From NCBI GenBank assembly GCA_902489965.1, contig CABUCA010000057.1, forward strand, positions 1 to 12,819: 12,819 bases of DNA. The letters run 5' to 3'. The notes beneath the pieces are model-generated. The model had not been told where the DNA came from. It saw only the letters and a program-made list of their open reading frames with translations, and did no database searches. Made by a program: the position numbers and the translations under genes. The DNA is from an uncultured Collinsella sp. Lineage in GTDB: Bacteria > Actinomycetota > Coriobacteriia > Coriobacteriales > Coriobacteriaceae. This document shows, in pieces, positions 1 through 5,095 of this stretch; within the stretch, counting starts at the first letter, position 1, and each line of letters opens with the position of its first letter.

Positions 1-156
1 GTCGCCATTCCTCAAGAACCTCGCAAGCCGTGCCCTCCTCAGTTTGAGCTGGTGCGCAATAGCTATGAGGCAGGCGATATTACCCGCAGCCAGGCAGCAA
101 AGTGCCTGGGCGTGTGCGTGGGGACGTTCGATCGCTGGATGCGCGAGGCGGGGTAG
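1..156 (+). CDS. 3' end of a helix-turn-helix protein (partial)
   Basis: The frame is open from the left edge and ends at TAG 154-156, leaving 51 residues of a protein whose start lies outside the window. The visible part has a proline- and basic-rich stretch (residues 4-13), then a helix and a compact helix-turn-helix: YEAGDITRSQAAKCLGV (22-38) followed by GTFDRWMREAG (41-51). This spacing of AA, LGV, T-F and W is what is seen in the C-terminal HTH of serine recombinases and in small transposase- or regulator-type HTH proteins. I infer DNA binding. I cannot tell whether the missing part is a recombinase, a transposase or a regulator. No downstream gene is close enough to suggest an operon; the VanZ gene begins 104 nt later with its own ribosome binding site. 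Confidence 0.6.
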   Translation, partial: VAIPQEPRKPCPPQFELVRNSYEAGDITRSQAAKCLGVCVGTFDRWMREAG

Positions 157-260
157 GGGTTTGCGTCGCTTTGTCGCTTCCTGTTGCGATTCAAATTTTG
201 ATACGGTGACGATGTCATTTGGGGCTACACTCGCTGATATTCAAAAAAGGAGGTAGGCCC

Positions 261-818
261 TTGGCGCGCGTAAAACAAATAATCGGATGGACCGCGATCG
301 TTCTGTTCGCTGCAACGCTGGCGGGCATCTGGGTGCTGACGGAGCAAAATGCGGTGGAGACGTCGTTGCTGAGCGAGTCCACCGCGGGCGTACAGGCTGC
401 CGATGTCGCGGGTGAAGCTCAGACCGAGAACGGGATGACCGGGGGCACCGATTCGGCTGCTTCGAATGTCCGGTCTGGCCGACTTGCTTCCATTCGCATG
501 TGGGTGGGCACGAACGTCCGTCGCGTTGCCCATACCGTAGAATTTTTCTTCGTCGGGTTGTTCGCCTCGGTGGTCGTGGTTTGCCTTTCCAGGCGTCCGT
601 GGAGCGTATGCTCCCGTTGCGTGCCCGTATTGCTCTTTTGCGCCGCCTGCTCCGTTGGCGATCAGGTACATAAGATCTTTGTTCCCGGCAGGCATTTCGA
701 CGTTATCGATTTAGGATTCGATGCTGCGGGCTATGTCACCGCCATGCTGTTGGTATTGCTGGCAGCGGCGTTGGTGCGCCATGCGACTCGGCCGATCGGC
801 GCCCATGCGAGGCGCTAG
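261..818 (+). CDS. VanZ-family membrane protein, TTG start
   Basis: A 185-residue membrane protein. I chose TTG 261 because AAAGGAGG (246-253) sits 7 nt before it; the upstream in-frame ATG at 219 would put this Shine-Dalgarno inside the gene and lacks one of its own. One membrane segment lies at residues 6-26, then an Ala/Thr/Ser/Glu-rich linker (about 28-75) that looks extracytoplasmic. Three more hydrophobic segments follow (about 92-110, 119-132, 153-173). The VanZ signature is present: HTVEFF (91-96) supplies the H-x-x-E pair, and GDQVHKIFVPGRHFDVIDLG (133-152) matches the family's D-x-x-H-x-x-F-V-P-G-R...D motif. VanZ-type proteins are linked to teicoplanin resistance in the VanA cluster, but most homologues have no assigned role. 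The long linker between the first segment and the core is unusual for the family. Nothing nearby resembles a vancomycin-resistance cluster. Confidence 0.85.
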   Translation: MARVKQIIGWTAIVLFAATLAGIWVLTEQNAVETSLLSESTAGVQAADVAGEAQTENGMTGGTDSAASNVRSGRLASIRMWVGTNVRRVAHTVEFFFVGLFASVVVVCLSRRPWSVCSRCVPVLLFCAACSVGDQVHKIFVPGRHFDVIDLGFDAAGYVTAMLLVLLAAALVRHATRPIGAHARR

Positions 819-940
819 CCTTAAGACGAGACATCGCGACTGCCTATGCTTCGACATTGACTACAATAACGGCTGCTATCGTGAGCGGTCGTCGATGTGC
901 AGTTTTCCAGACACCTGTTTTCTCTAAGAAAGGAAATCCC

Positions 941-1300
941 ATGGCGGTATTGTTTGTTGAATATCCCAAGTGCTCGACCTGTAAGAAGGCCAAGGCATGG
1001 CTGGACGAACACGGGGTAGAGTATATCGACCGCGATATCGTTTTGGACAATCCCACGGCTGATGAGCTTGCGGTCTGGATTGCTCGTTCGGGGCTGCCGG
1101 TGCGGCGCTTTTTTAATTCGTCGGGCATGAAATATCGAGAGCTGGGCCTGAAGGCGCGTCTGGATGCGGGCATGACGGATCAGGAGTGCTACGAGCTGCT
1201 GGCGACCGACGGCATGCTGGTCAAGCGTCCGCTGCTGGTGGGCGACGACTTTGCGATTCCTGGGTTTAAGGAAGCGGCCTGGACCGAGGTGCTGCTGTAG
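941..1300 (+). CDS. ArsC/Spx-family thiol protein
   Basis: A 119-residue protein with the thioredoxin-like fold of the ArsC/Spx/MgsR family. The start ATG 941 follows AAAGGAAA (929-936), and the length matches the usual 115-130 residues. The N-terminal YPKCSTCKKAKAWL (8-21) carries a CxxC pair (Cys11, Cys14) at the usual redox site. The family marker LVKRPLLVGDD lies near the C-terminus. Enterobacterial ArsC enzymes use a single Cys with a downstream Arg triad, while Spx and MgsR use CxxC as a redox switch on RNA polymerase. The CxxC here leans towards the Spx/MgsR-like or generic 'arsenate reductase family' group, so true arsenate reduction is unproven. No arsenite pump or ArsR gene is in the window. 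The gene has 122 nt of upstream space and a hairpin cluster starting 7 nt after its stop. Confidence 0.88.
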   Translation: MAVLFVEYPKCSTCKKAKAWLDEHGVEYIDRDIVLDNPTADELAVWIARSGLPVRRFFNSSGMKYRELGLKARLDAGMTDQECYELLATDGMLVKRPLLVGDDFAIPGFKEAAWTEVLL

Positions 1301-1306
1301 TGGCTG

Positions 1307-1477
1307 CGGAAAGTGCGTCCCGTTTTGAGCTCGGATTCCGGGACGCAGTTTCCGGTTGAAGGGGCTAGCGGAAACCGTATCCCAGTTTGAGCGCGAAATC
1401 TGGGATACGGTTTCCGTTTGGGGCCTCTAGGGGAAAGCGCGTCCCGTTCTGGACGTAAATTCCGGGATGAGCTTTCC
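1307..1477. repeat. Three tandem hairpin repeats, 62-nt period
   Basis: Three palindromes each begin GGAAA, at 1308, 1370 and 1432, exactly 62 nt apart. Copy 1 pairs 1307-1322 with 1339-1354 (15 of 16). Copy 2 pairs 1369-1385 with 1400-1416 (17 of 17). Copy 3 pairs 1432-1446 with 1463-1477 (13 of 15 plus one G-T). The spacers between them are also alike (GGTTGAAGGGGCTAG and CGTTTGGGGCCTCTAG), so this is a tandem duplication whose arms have since changed in step. The inner arm bases differ between copies (GTGCG, CCGTA, GCGCG), but each is answered on the other side. A weaker fourth hairpin (1491-1503 with 1509-1521, 9 of 13) follows. The block lies between two convergent genes, so a transcription-stopping role is possible, though no T tract follows. 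Confidence 0.85.
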
Positions 1478-1520
1478 GGTTGGCGGGCATGCGCACTATC
1501 CCGGCTGGCGGGCATATGCG

Positions 1521-1931
1521 CTAATCCTCAAGCTGTGCCCATTCGTGCGGATCGTAGACCTTTACGTGCTTGTTGGGCTTGCCGCTCCAGTACTCTTCGT
1601 CCATAAAGGGCAGATATGCCTGAATGCCGGGGCAGATAAAGGGAATCCGCTGCTGTTGCAGTCGCTCGCGCTGGCGCTGCTCCAGGTGCGCCTCGGATAT
1701 GACGGTCGGCATGCCGGACAGCTCGACGAGGCTTGCCTGGATTCGCTTAAGGTCGGGGAGTCCCGCGTGCCATGACATCCGCATGATTAAAAAGGATGCA
1801 CGGCGGTATTTTGCCTGCACCACAGTAATGGCGGGGCGTAACGTGGGGTGAATTTTGTCCCGTTCGGGCCAAAGGTCGGCAGTGATCTCGAGGCCCAGGG
1901 TCTCCCATAGGTAATCAAGCTCTTCGTCCAT
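1521..1931 (-). CDS. Unrecognised 136-residue protein, possibly N-terminal half of a regulator family
   Basis: The ATG at 1931 (minus strand) is preceded by a weak GAGG, and the stop is at 1521. The protein is soluble, with no signal peptide or membrane segment. It starts with an acidic helix (MDEELDYLWETLG), has a central stretch ITVVQAKYRRASFLIMRM that reads as beta strand, then LVELSGMPTVISEAHLEQRQ and RIPFICPGIQAYLPFM (about residues 94-109). From memory, the last motif resembles the F-I-V-P-x-x-Q-x-Y-L-P-F block in the N-terminal half of a group of winged-helix (MarR-like) proteins, which continue with about 80 more residues of DNA-binding domain. Here the protein stops about 27 residues later, so it could be a truncated relative. 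That assignment is tentative and no function is claimed. Confidence 0.55.
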   Translation of the reverse strand: MDEELDYLWETLGLEITADLWPERDKIHPTLRPAITVVQAKYRRASFLIMRMSWHAGLPDLKRIQASLVELSGMPTVISEAHLEQRQRERLQQQRIPFICPGIQAYLPFMDEEYWSGKPNKHVKVYDPHEWAQLED

Positions 1932-2134
1932 GGCGCCTCGATATCTACGCGATCATTGATACTTCGATTGTGTTGCCTGGTGCTATCGTTTTCACGGTAG
2001 AATCTGCCAACGGTTGACGGCTGCCGCTCACGGCGTTTTGCCCTTCGTGTACAGCGGTTGGCTTCACGGGTCCTTCACGGGTTGGACTAAATTAGGCCAA
2101 TTTGACTGAATTTCAAAAAAGTCAAAATTAGGGC

Positions 2135-2163
2135 TTGCGTCACGGCGGGACTTCCCGTATATT
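2135..2163 (+). promoter_or_regulatory. Probable promoter of the tRNA pair
   Basis: TTGCGT (2135-2140) and TATATT (2158-2163) are separated by 17 nt. The -10 matches the vegetative consensus at five of six positions; the -35 is weak (three of six). Transcription would start around 2170, giving a leader of about 38 nt before tRNA-Gln. An inverted repeat TTTGACT/AGTCAAA (2101-2107, 2120-2126) lies upstream and could be an operator or an AT-rich UP-type element. The rest of the 276-nt gap from 1932 holds a short direct repeat, TTCACGGGT (about 2063-2071 and 2074-2082), and no gene that I can support. Confidence 0.4.
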
Positions 2164-2207
2164 TCTTTCTTGCGCAAAGGCACAGCCGAGCGCAGCGATG
2201 CAGTCAT

Positions 2208-2281
2208 TGGGATGTCGTCTAATGGCAGGACAGCGGATTCTGGTTCCGTCAATGGGGGTTCGACTCCCTCCATCCCAGCCA
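2208..2281 (+). tRNA. tRNA-Gln (CTG)
   Basis: A full cloverleaf can be drawn. The acceptor TGGGATG (2208-2214) pairs with CATCCCA (2271-2277). The anticodon stem is 2233-2237 with 2245-2249, and the loop TTCTGGT places anticodon CTG at 2240-2242. The T loop is GTTCGAC-like. The discriminator is G2278 and the CCA end (2279-2281) is encoded. CTG decodes CAG, a glutamine codon that suits a GC-rich genome. It lies 17 nt before tRNA-Glu with no terminator between them, so the two are probably cut from one transcript. Confidence 0.95.
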
Positions 2282-2298
2282 TTGCATTTGCTACATAT

Positions 2299-2375
2299 GG
2301 CCCGTTCGTCTAGCGGTTTAGGACGCCGCCCTCTCAAGGCGGAGATCACCAGTTCGAATCTGGTACGGGCTACCA
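2299..2375 (+). tRNA. tRNA-Glu (CTC)
   Basis: The acceptor GGCCCGT (2299-2305) pairs with ACGGGCT (2365-2371), with one G-T at the end. The anticodon stem CCGCC (2326-2330) pairs with GGCGG (2338-2342), and the loop CTCTCAA holds anticodon CTC at 2333-2335, reading GAG. The T arm is ACCAGTTCGAATCTGGT. The discriminator is A2372 and CCA (2373-2375) is encoded. It is second in the tandem pair and is followed 11 nt later by a terminator hairpin. Confidence 0.95.
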
Positions 2376-2386
2376 CAAAATGAACG

Positions 2387-2414
2387 CCCGGGCCTCGTAA
2401 GAGACCCGGGTTTT
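2387..2414 (+). terminator. Rho-independent terminator of the tRNA transcript
   Basis: CCCGGG (2387-2392) pairs with CCCGGG (2405-2410). After one mismatch the stem continues as CTC/GAG (2394-2396, 2401-2403) closed by a GTAA loop, with TTTT (2411-2414) directly after. It ends the tRNA unit and separates it from the TPR gene at 2469. A small hairpin GCGGC-GTTT-GCCGC (2430-2443) follows in the TPR gene's leader. Confidence 0.8.
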
Positions 2415-2468
2415 GTGTATTGACCGCAAGCGGCGTTTGCCGCGTTTCGTCCCGTTCGAGGAGTAGCC

Positions 2469-3386
2469 ATGGATCTGCCCATCAGCTTGCAAGACATCAC
2501 GTATGCCGAGAACTATCTGGCGCAGGGCGACCTGGCTACGGCGACGCCGCTGTTGGAGCGCCTGGTGGAGCTCGCCGAGGAGTATATCGACGCCGAGTGC
2601 AAGACGGAGGAGAAGCGCCAATACTTTAGCTTCGATAGCAAGTTTGAGCGCTTGGCCTATCGTCGCGTGGAGAAGGATCCGCGCGAGCTCGTGCAGGTCG
2701 AGGTGCCGTTTGACCGCCTGTACTCTGACATGGCGTTTGCCTACATTCGCCAGCAGGATTATGTGAGCGCTCGTAATGCCCTGATGCAGGCTGTGCGCTG
2801 GGACCCCATGAACTGCAACTATCGCTTGGACTTGGCCGAGCTGTTCCGTGCACTCGAGGACAAGCAGGAATGGGCATCGCTCTCGTTCTCGGTGCTGGAG
2901 CGTGCAAGCGATGGCAAGTGCGCCGCCCGCGCCTATGCCAACTTGGGCCAGTATTTCCTTGAGCCCGAGACCGAGAATGTCTCGGCCGCCGTGGGTTGCG
3001 CGCGTCTGGCACTGCGCTTAGCGCCCAACGATGCGCACACGACGCGCCTGCTCAACAAGATTCATACCACCTATCCGGATGCCGCCGAGGAGAGCGACGA
3101 GCACGTGATGGGTGAACTGGCCCTGCAAGGCGTGCCGACCTCGCCTTCGGCCGAGATTGCCATCTGCCTGATTATGTGCGCGACCGATGCTGCAAGCGAC
3201 GGCGACAAGCAGGAGGCGACGCGCCTGACAGTGCGTGCTCGCGACCTTGTGGGCGAGGAGGCCTGCGCGGCGATTATCAAACTGGTGCGCGAGAGCGACG
3301 CCGAGCTCAATGCTGAGCGCAAGGCAAAGCGCGACGCCGCGGGCTCAAATGCCGATGGAGCCAAGGAGGCCGGCGATGCCCAGTAA
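2469..3386 (+). CDS. Tetratricopeptide-repeat protein upstream of SmpB
   Basis: A soluble 305-residue, helix-rich acidic protein. ATG 2469 is preceded by GAGGAG (2458-2463). Repeat-like helix pairs are visible at about residues 9-40, 84-113 (YSDMAFAYIRQQDYVSARNA), 117-146 and 152-186 (AYANLGQYFLEPETENVSAA), with TPR-type small and aromatic positions (A/Y, G, A) and the common WDP/APN ends. There is no signal peptide and no enzymatic motif. TPR domains are protein-interaction scaffolds; the partner here is unknown. The C-terminus (about 275-305) is a charged Ala/Lys/Glu/Gly tail that looks disordered. The last 11 nt overlap smpB, so the two genes are cotranscribed and probably translationally coupled, which could hint at a role near ribosome rescue. 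The exact function is not recognised. Confidence 0.85.
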   Translation: MDLPISLQDITYAENYLAQGDLATATPLLERLVELAEEYIDAECKTEEKRQYFSFDSKFERLAYRRVEKDPRELVQVEVPFDRLYSDMAFAYIRQQDYVSARNALMQAVRWDPMNCNYRLDLAELFRALEDKQEWASLSFSVLERASDGKCAARAYANLGQYFLEPETENVSAAVGCARLALRLAPNDAHTTRLLNKIHTTYPDAAEESDEHVMGELALQGVPTSPSAEIAICLIMCATDAASDGDKQEATRLTVRARDLVGEEACAAIIKLVRESDAELNAERKAKRDAAGSNADGAKEAGDAQ

Positions 3387-3846
3387 GCGCGAGCGCAAGC
3401 TCATCTCCAAGAATCGCTCGGCACACCACGAGTACTTTATCGATGAGACCTTTGAGTGCGGCATTGAGCTGAGTGGCACCGAGGTCAAGTCGATTCGCGA
3501 GCGCGCGTGCCAGATCACCGACACCTTTGCACTGATTCGTGGCGGCGAGTGCTGGCTCGTGGGCCTGCATATTCACCCTTATAGCCATGGTGGCGTGTGG
3601 AACCGCGACCCTGATCGCCGCCGTCGTCTGCTGCTGCACCGCAAGGAGATTGACTTTCTTGACGGCAAGCTGCGCAATCGCGGCTATGCGCTGGTACCGT
3701 TGGAGCTCTACTTTAATACCGACGGCCGCGTAAAGCTGCTGCTGGGCCTAGGCCGCGGCAAGAAGCTTTACGACAAGCGCGAGGATATGGCTAAGCGCGA
3801 CGTTCAGCGCGAGATTGACCGCGCCCTCAAGGAACGCAACCGCTAG
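3376..3846 (+). CDS. smpB: SsrA-binding protein SmpB
   Basis: SmpB binds tmRNA (SsrA) and brings it to stalled ribosomes for trans-translation, which frees the ribosome and tags the incomplete protein. This 156-residue protein matches the usual 150-165. It has the oligonucleotide-binding barrel block CGIELSGTEVKSIRERACQI (28-47), HIHPYSHGG, the RRRRLLLHRKEI block, VPLELYFN, and LGRGKKLYDKREDMAKRD near the C-terminus (DKR at about 133-135). The basic C-terminal tail, which enters the empty mRNA channel, is present (REIDRALKERNR). ATG 3376 follows AAGGAGG (3363-3369) and lies inside the end of the TPR gene in another frame. No ssrA is visible in the window, although it is often a neighbour of smpB in other genomes. 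Confidence 0.97.
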   Translation: MPSKRERKLISKNRSAHHEYFIDETFECGIELSGTEVKSIRERACQITDTFALIRGGECWLVGLHIHPYSHGGVWNRDPDRRRRLLLHRKEIDFLDGKLRNRGYALVPLELYFNTDGRVKLLLGLGRGKKLYDKREDMAKRDVQREIDRALKERNR

Positions 3847-3858
3847 GCGCTCTGTATA

Positions 3859-3925
3859 AGTTGCGGTGAGATACGGACTGTTTTGCCTGTTTGAGGGGCT
3901 ATTCAGTCCCTATTTCACCGCAACT
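3859..3925. repeat. Long intergenic hairpin after smpB
   Basis: AGTTGCGGTGAGATACGGACTG (3859-3880) pairs with 3904-3925: 20 of 22 Watson-Crick pairs, one G-T and one C-C mismatch, around a 23-nt loop. The loop begins TTTTG and contains TTTGAGGGGCTA, which resembles the spacer of the 1307-1477 repeats (TTGAAGGGGCTAG). It starts 13 nt after the smpB stop and has no T tract, so it is not a standard terminator; a true terminator follows at 3968. I group it, tentatively, with the other hairpin repeats in this window. Confidence 0.75.
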
Positions 3926-3967
3926 GCGGGCGTCTTATCTTTCTTACTGTTCTGACACATATGTCTC

Positions 3968-4001
3968 AAAGGCGGCGTCCGTTATGGGTGCCGCCTTTTT
4001 T
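3968..4001 (+). terminator. Rho-independent terminator of the TPR-smpB operon
   Basis: AAAGGCGGC (3968-3976) pairs perfectly with GCCGCCTTT (3990-3998) around a 13-nt loop, and the stem runs straight into TTTTTT (3996-4001). This ends the TPR-smpB transcript. It lies only 51 nt before the flavin reductase start, so that gene needs either its own promoter in a very short space or read-through; I see no convincing promoter there. Confidence 0.85.
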
Positions 4002-4052
4002 GTGGGTACATACATTCATGAGGTTCCAACCCGAGCTAGGGGAGTGATCGTT

Positions 4053-4556
4053 ATGGACAAAACTGCGTTCTTTACCATGCCGAGTGGCCTGCACGTGGTG
4101 AGCGCCGCGGCAGACGGGCTGCGCGCCGGCTGCGTCATCAACACTGCGGTGCAGGTGACGTCCATGCCGCCGCGTATTTCGGTTGCCGTGAACAAGGACA
4201 ATGTCACCTCGGGCGTCATCGCATCGGCCAAAGCGTTCGCGCTGACCGTGATCGATCAGACCGCCGACATGCTCTACATCGGTAACTTTGGGTTCCGCAC
4301 CAGCAGCGATTATGACAAGTTTGCCAAATACGAGACCCGCGAGACGGCTCTGGGCATGCCCTATGTGCCCGAGCACGCGGCGGCCCTGTTTAGCTGCCGT
4401 TTGATCGACACTGTGGATGTGGGCACGCATCTGCTGTTTATTGGCGAGGTCGAGGATGCCGAGCGCCTGAGCGACGAGACGCCGCTGACGTACGACTACT
4501 ATCACAAGGTGCTAAAGGGCAAGACGCCGCCCAAAGCCTCGTCGTATCAAGGCTAG
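4053..4556 (+). CDS. Flavin reductase-like FMN-binding protein (flavoredoxin/Hrb N-terminal type)
   Basis: A soluble 167-residue protein of the flavin reductase-like, FMN-binding split-barrel family. ATG 4053 follows AGGGGAG (4038-4044); extending further upstream would run through the terminator. Family blocks are in order: TMPSGLHVVSA (8-18), CVINTAVQVTSMPPRISVAV (27-46), which forms the FMN site, IGNFGFRTSSDYDKF (76-90), THLLFIGEVEDAERLS (125-140), and a C-terminal YYHKVLKGKTPPKASSY (149-165). This last segment is typical of flavoredoxins and of the N-terminal half of high-molecular-weight rubredoxin (Hrb), which passes electrons from NAD(P)H to a rubredoxin and on to flavodiiron proteins. 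The next gene, 88 nt downstream, is a rubredoxin, which fits that role. Whether it reduces FMN directly or uses NAD(P)H is inferred from the family. Confidence 0.9.
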   Translation: MDKTAFFTMPSGLHVVSAAADGLRAGCVINTAVQVTSMPPRISVAVNKDNVTSGVIASAKAFALTVIDQTADMLYIGNFGFRTSSDYDKFAKYETRETALGMPYVPEHAAALFSCRLIDTVDVGTHLLFIGEVEDAERLSDETPLTYDYYHKVLKGKTPPKASSYQG

Positions 4557-4573
4557 AAATGTTCTAAAAATAC

Positions 4574-4601
4574 TTGCATTATGTTATTGAGAATATATAC
4601 T
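4574..4601 (+). promoter_or_regulatory. Probable promoter of the rubredoxin gene
   Basis: TTGCAT (4574-4579) and TATACT (4596-4601) are 16 nt apart in a markedly AT-rich stretch (4556-4612) that stands out from the GC-rich surroundings. Transcription would start near 4608, about 37 nt before the ATG. The -10 is embedded in TTATTGAGAATATATACTAATAA-like sequence (ends TTATT and AATAA mirror each other), which could be a site for a metal- or redox-sensing repressor; that is speculation. Confidence 0.5.
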
Positions 4602-4644
4602 AATAAGTAAGTACACCAGCAGTCACGTTCGAGAGGAGAACATC

Positions 4645-4788
4645 ATGGCTGAGGAGAAGAAGACGTATAAGTTTGTGTGCACCGTTTGCGGTTACGAGGT
4701 TGAGGTCGACACGCCCGAGCTGCCCGAGGACTACGTGTGCCCGGTGTGCGGCGTCGGTCCCGATCAGTTTGAGCTCGTCGAGGAGTAA
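4645..4788 (+). CDS. Rubredoxin, 47 residues
   Basis: A very small iron protein. ATG 4645 is preceded by GAGAGGAGAA (4631-4640), and the stop TAA is 4786-4788. The two iron-binding knuckles are clear: FVCTVCGYEVEV (Cys12, Cys15) and YVCPVCGVGPDQFELVEE (Cys32, Cys35), giving CxxCGY and CPxCG with 16 residues between, the Fe(SCys)4 site. Aromatic residues near the knuckles (Tyr8, Phe10, Tyr17, Tyr30, Phe42) fit the rubredoxin core. It is slightly shorter than typical rubredoxins (52-54) because the loop between the knuckles is short and lacks the usual D-P-x-x-G-x-x-x-G stretch. The role is one-electron transfer in the cytoplasm; the flavin reductase immediately upstream is the likely electron donor, and the final acceptor (for example a flavodiiron protein or rubrerythrin) is outside the window. 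Confidence 0.92.
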   Translation: MAEEKKTYKFVCTVCGYEVEVDTPELPEDYVCPVCGVGPDQFELVEE

Positions 4789-4827
4789 CTCGCAGGCACA
4801 CGGCGAAAGCCGAACATAGCTCTGTCC

Positions 4828-4863
4828 AAGGGTCCCGGTCGAATTCTCGGCCGGGGCCCTTTT
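4828..4863 (+). terminator. Strong Rho-independent terminator after rubredoxin
   Basis: AAGGGTCCCGG (4828-4838) pairs with CCGGGGCCCTT (4851-4861), 10 Watson-Crick pairs plus one T-G, around a 12-nt loop, followed by TTTT (4860-4863) and C. A small GNRA hairpin, CGGC-GAAA-GCCG (4801-4812), sits just before it. It ends the rubredoxin transcript and protects the convergent transporter gene from read-through. Confidence 0.88.
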
Positions 4864-4925
4864 CTTCCGCCCCCAAGGGATCACGGCTGCTGTTAGCTGA
4901 TCCTGTCTGTCGTGAGTCCGGCCGA

Positions 4926-4994
4926 CCGTTTGTCTCAATCTGTAACATCTAGCAGTGAAAACGGGGTCTACGTGTTACAGATTGAGACAAACGG
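4926..4994. repeat. Hairpin repeat, B-type copy 1
   Basis: A perfect 22-bp palindrome (4926-4947 with 4973-4994), extended by three more pairs after an internal T-G and C-C. The 5' arm carries the 15-nt sequence ATCTGTAACATCTAG (4938-4952), found identically in the copies at 5018 and 6482. The loop is CAGTGAAAACGGGGT. It lies between the rubredoxin terminator and the convergent transporter gene, with no T tract and no obvious target-site duplication. Confidence 0.85.
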
Positions 4995-5012
4995 AGCTGT
5001 CCCTCGGAATGA

Positions 5013-5067
5013 TCTCGATCTGTAACATCTAGACATCAAAAGCGGGTTTAGATGTTACAGATCGAGA
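5013..5067. repeat. Hairpin repeat, B-type copy 2
   Basis: A perfect 19-bp palindrome (5013-5031 with 5049-5067) around the 17-nt loop GACATCAAAAGCGGGTT. It shares ATCTGTAACATCTAG with the other two copies and, unlike them, its 3' arm fully restores the match (TAGATGTTACAGAT). It sits 28 nt beyond the stop of the transporter gene on the minus strand and could shape the 3' end of that mRNA. Confidence 0.85.
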
Positions 5068-5095
5068 CGTTTGACTGGGTGGACATGCGGCCTCG

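Noticed and set aside
219..260. ATG 219 as the start of the VanZ-family gene.
   Set aside because: It lacks a ribosome binding site and would place the strong AAAGGAGG inside the coding region; TTG 261 has ideal spacing.
1307..1477. Regularly spaced repeats that might be a CRISPR array.
   Set aside because: Each unit is a full palindrome and the units differ in sequence; the spacers between them are alike rather than unique, and no cas gene is near.
2208..2375. A functional link between tRNA-Gln/tRNA-Glu and the gltBD genes.
   Set aside because: They are more than 4 kb apart in separate transcription units; the shared amino acids are most simply coincidence.
3847..4052. Possible ssrA (tmRNA) after smpB.
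   Set aside because: The gap is only 206 nt, and it holds a hairpin and a terminator with no tRNA-like ends and no tag-peptide frame.
4926..5067. Palindromes resembling integron attC sites.
   Set aside because: There is no integrase, the arms are near perfect without the unpaired bases that give attC its polarity, and no cassette genes are seen.
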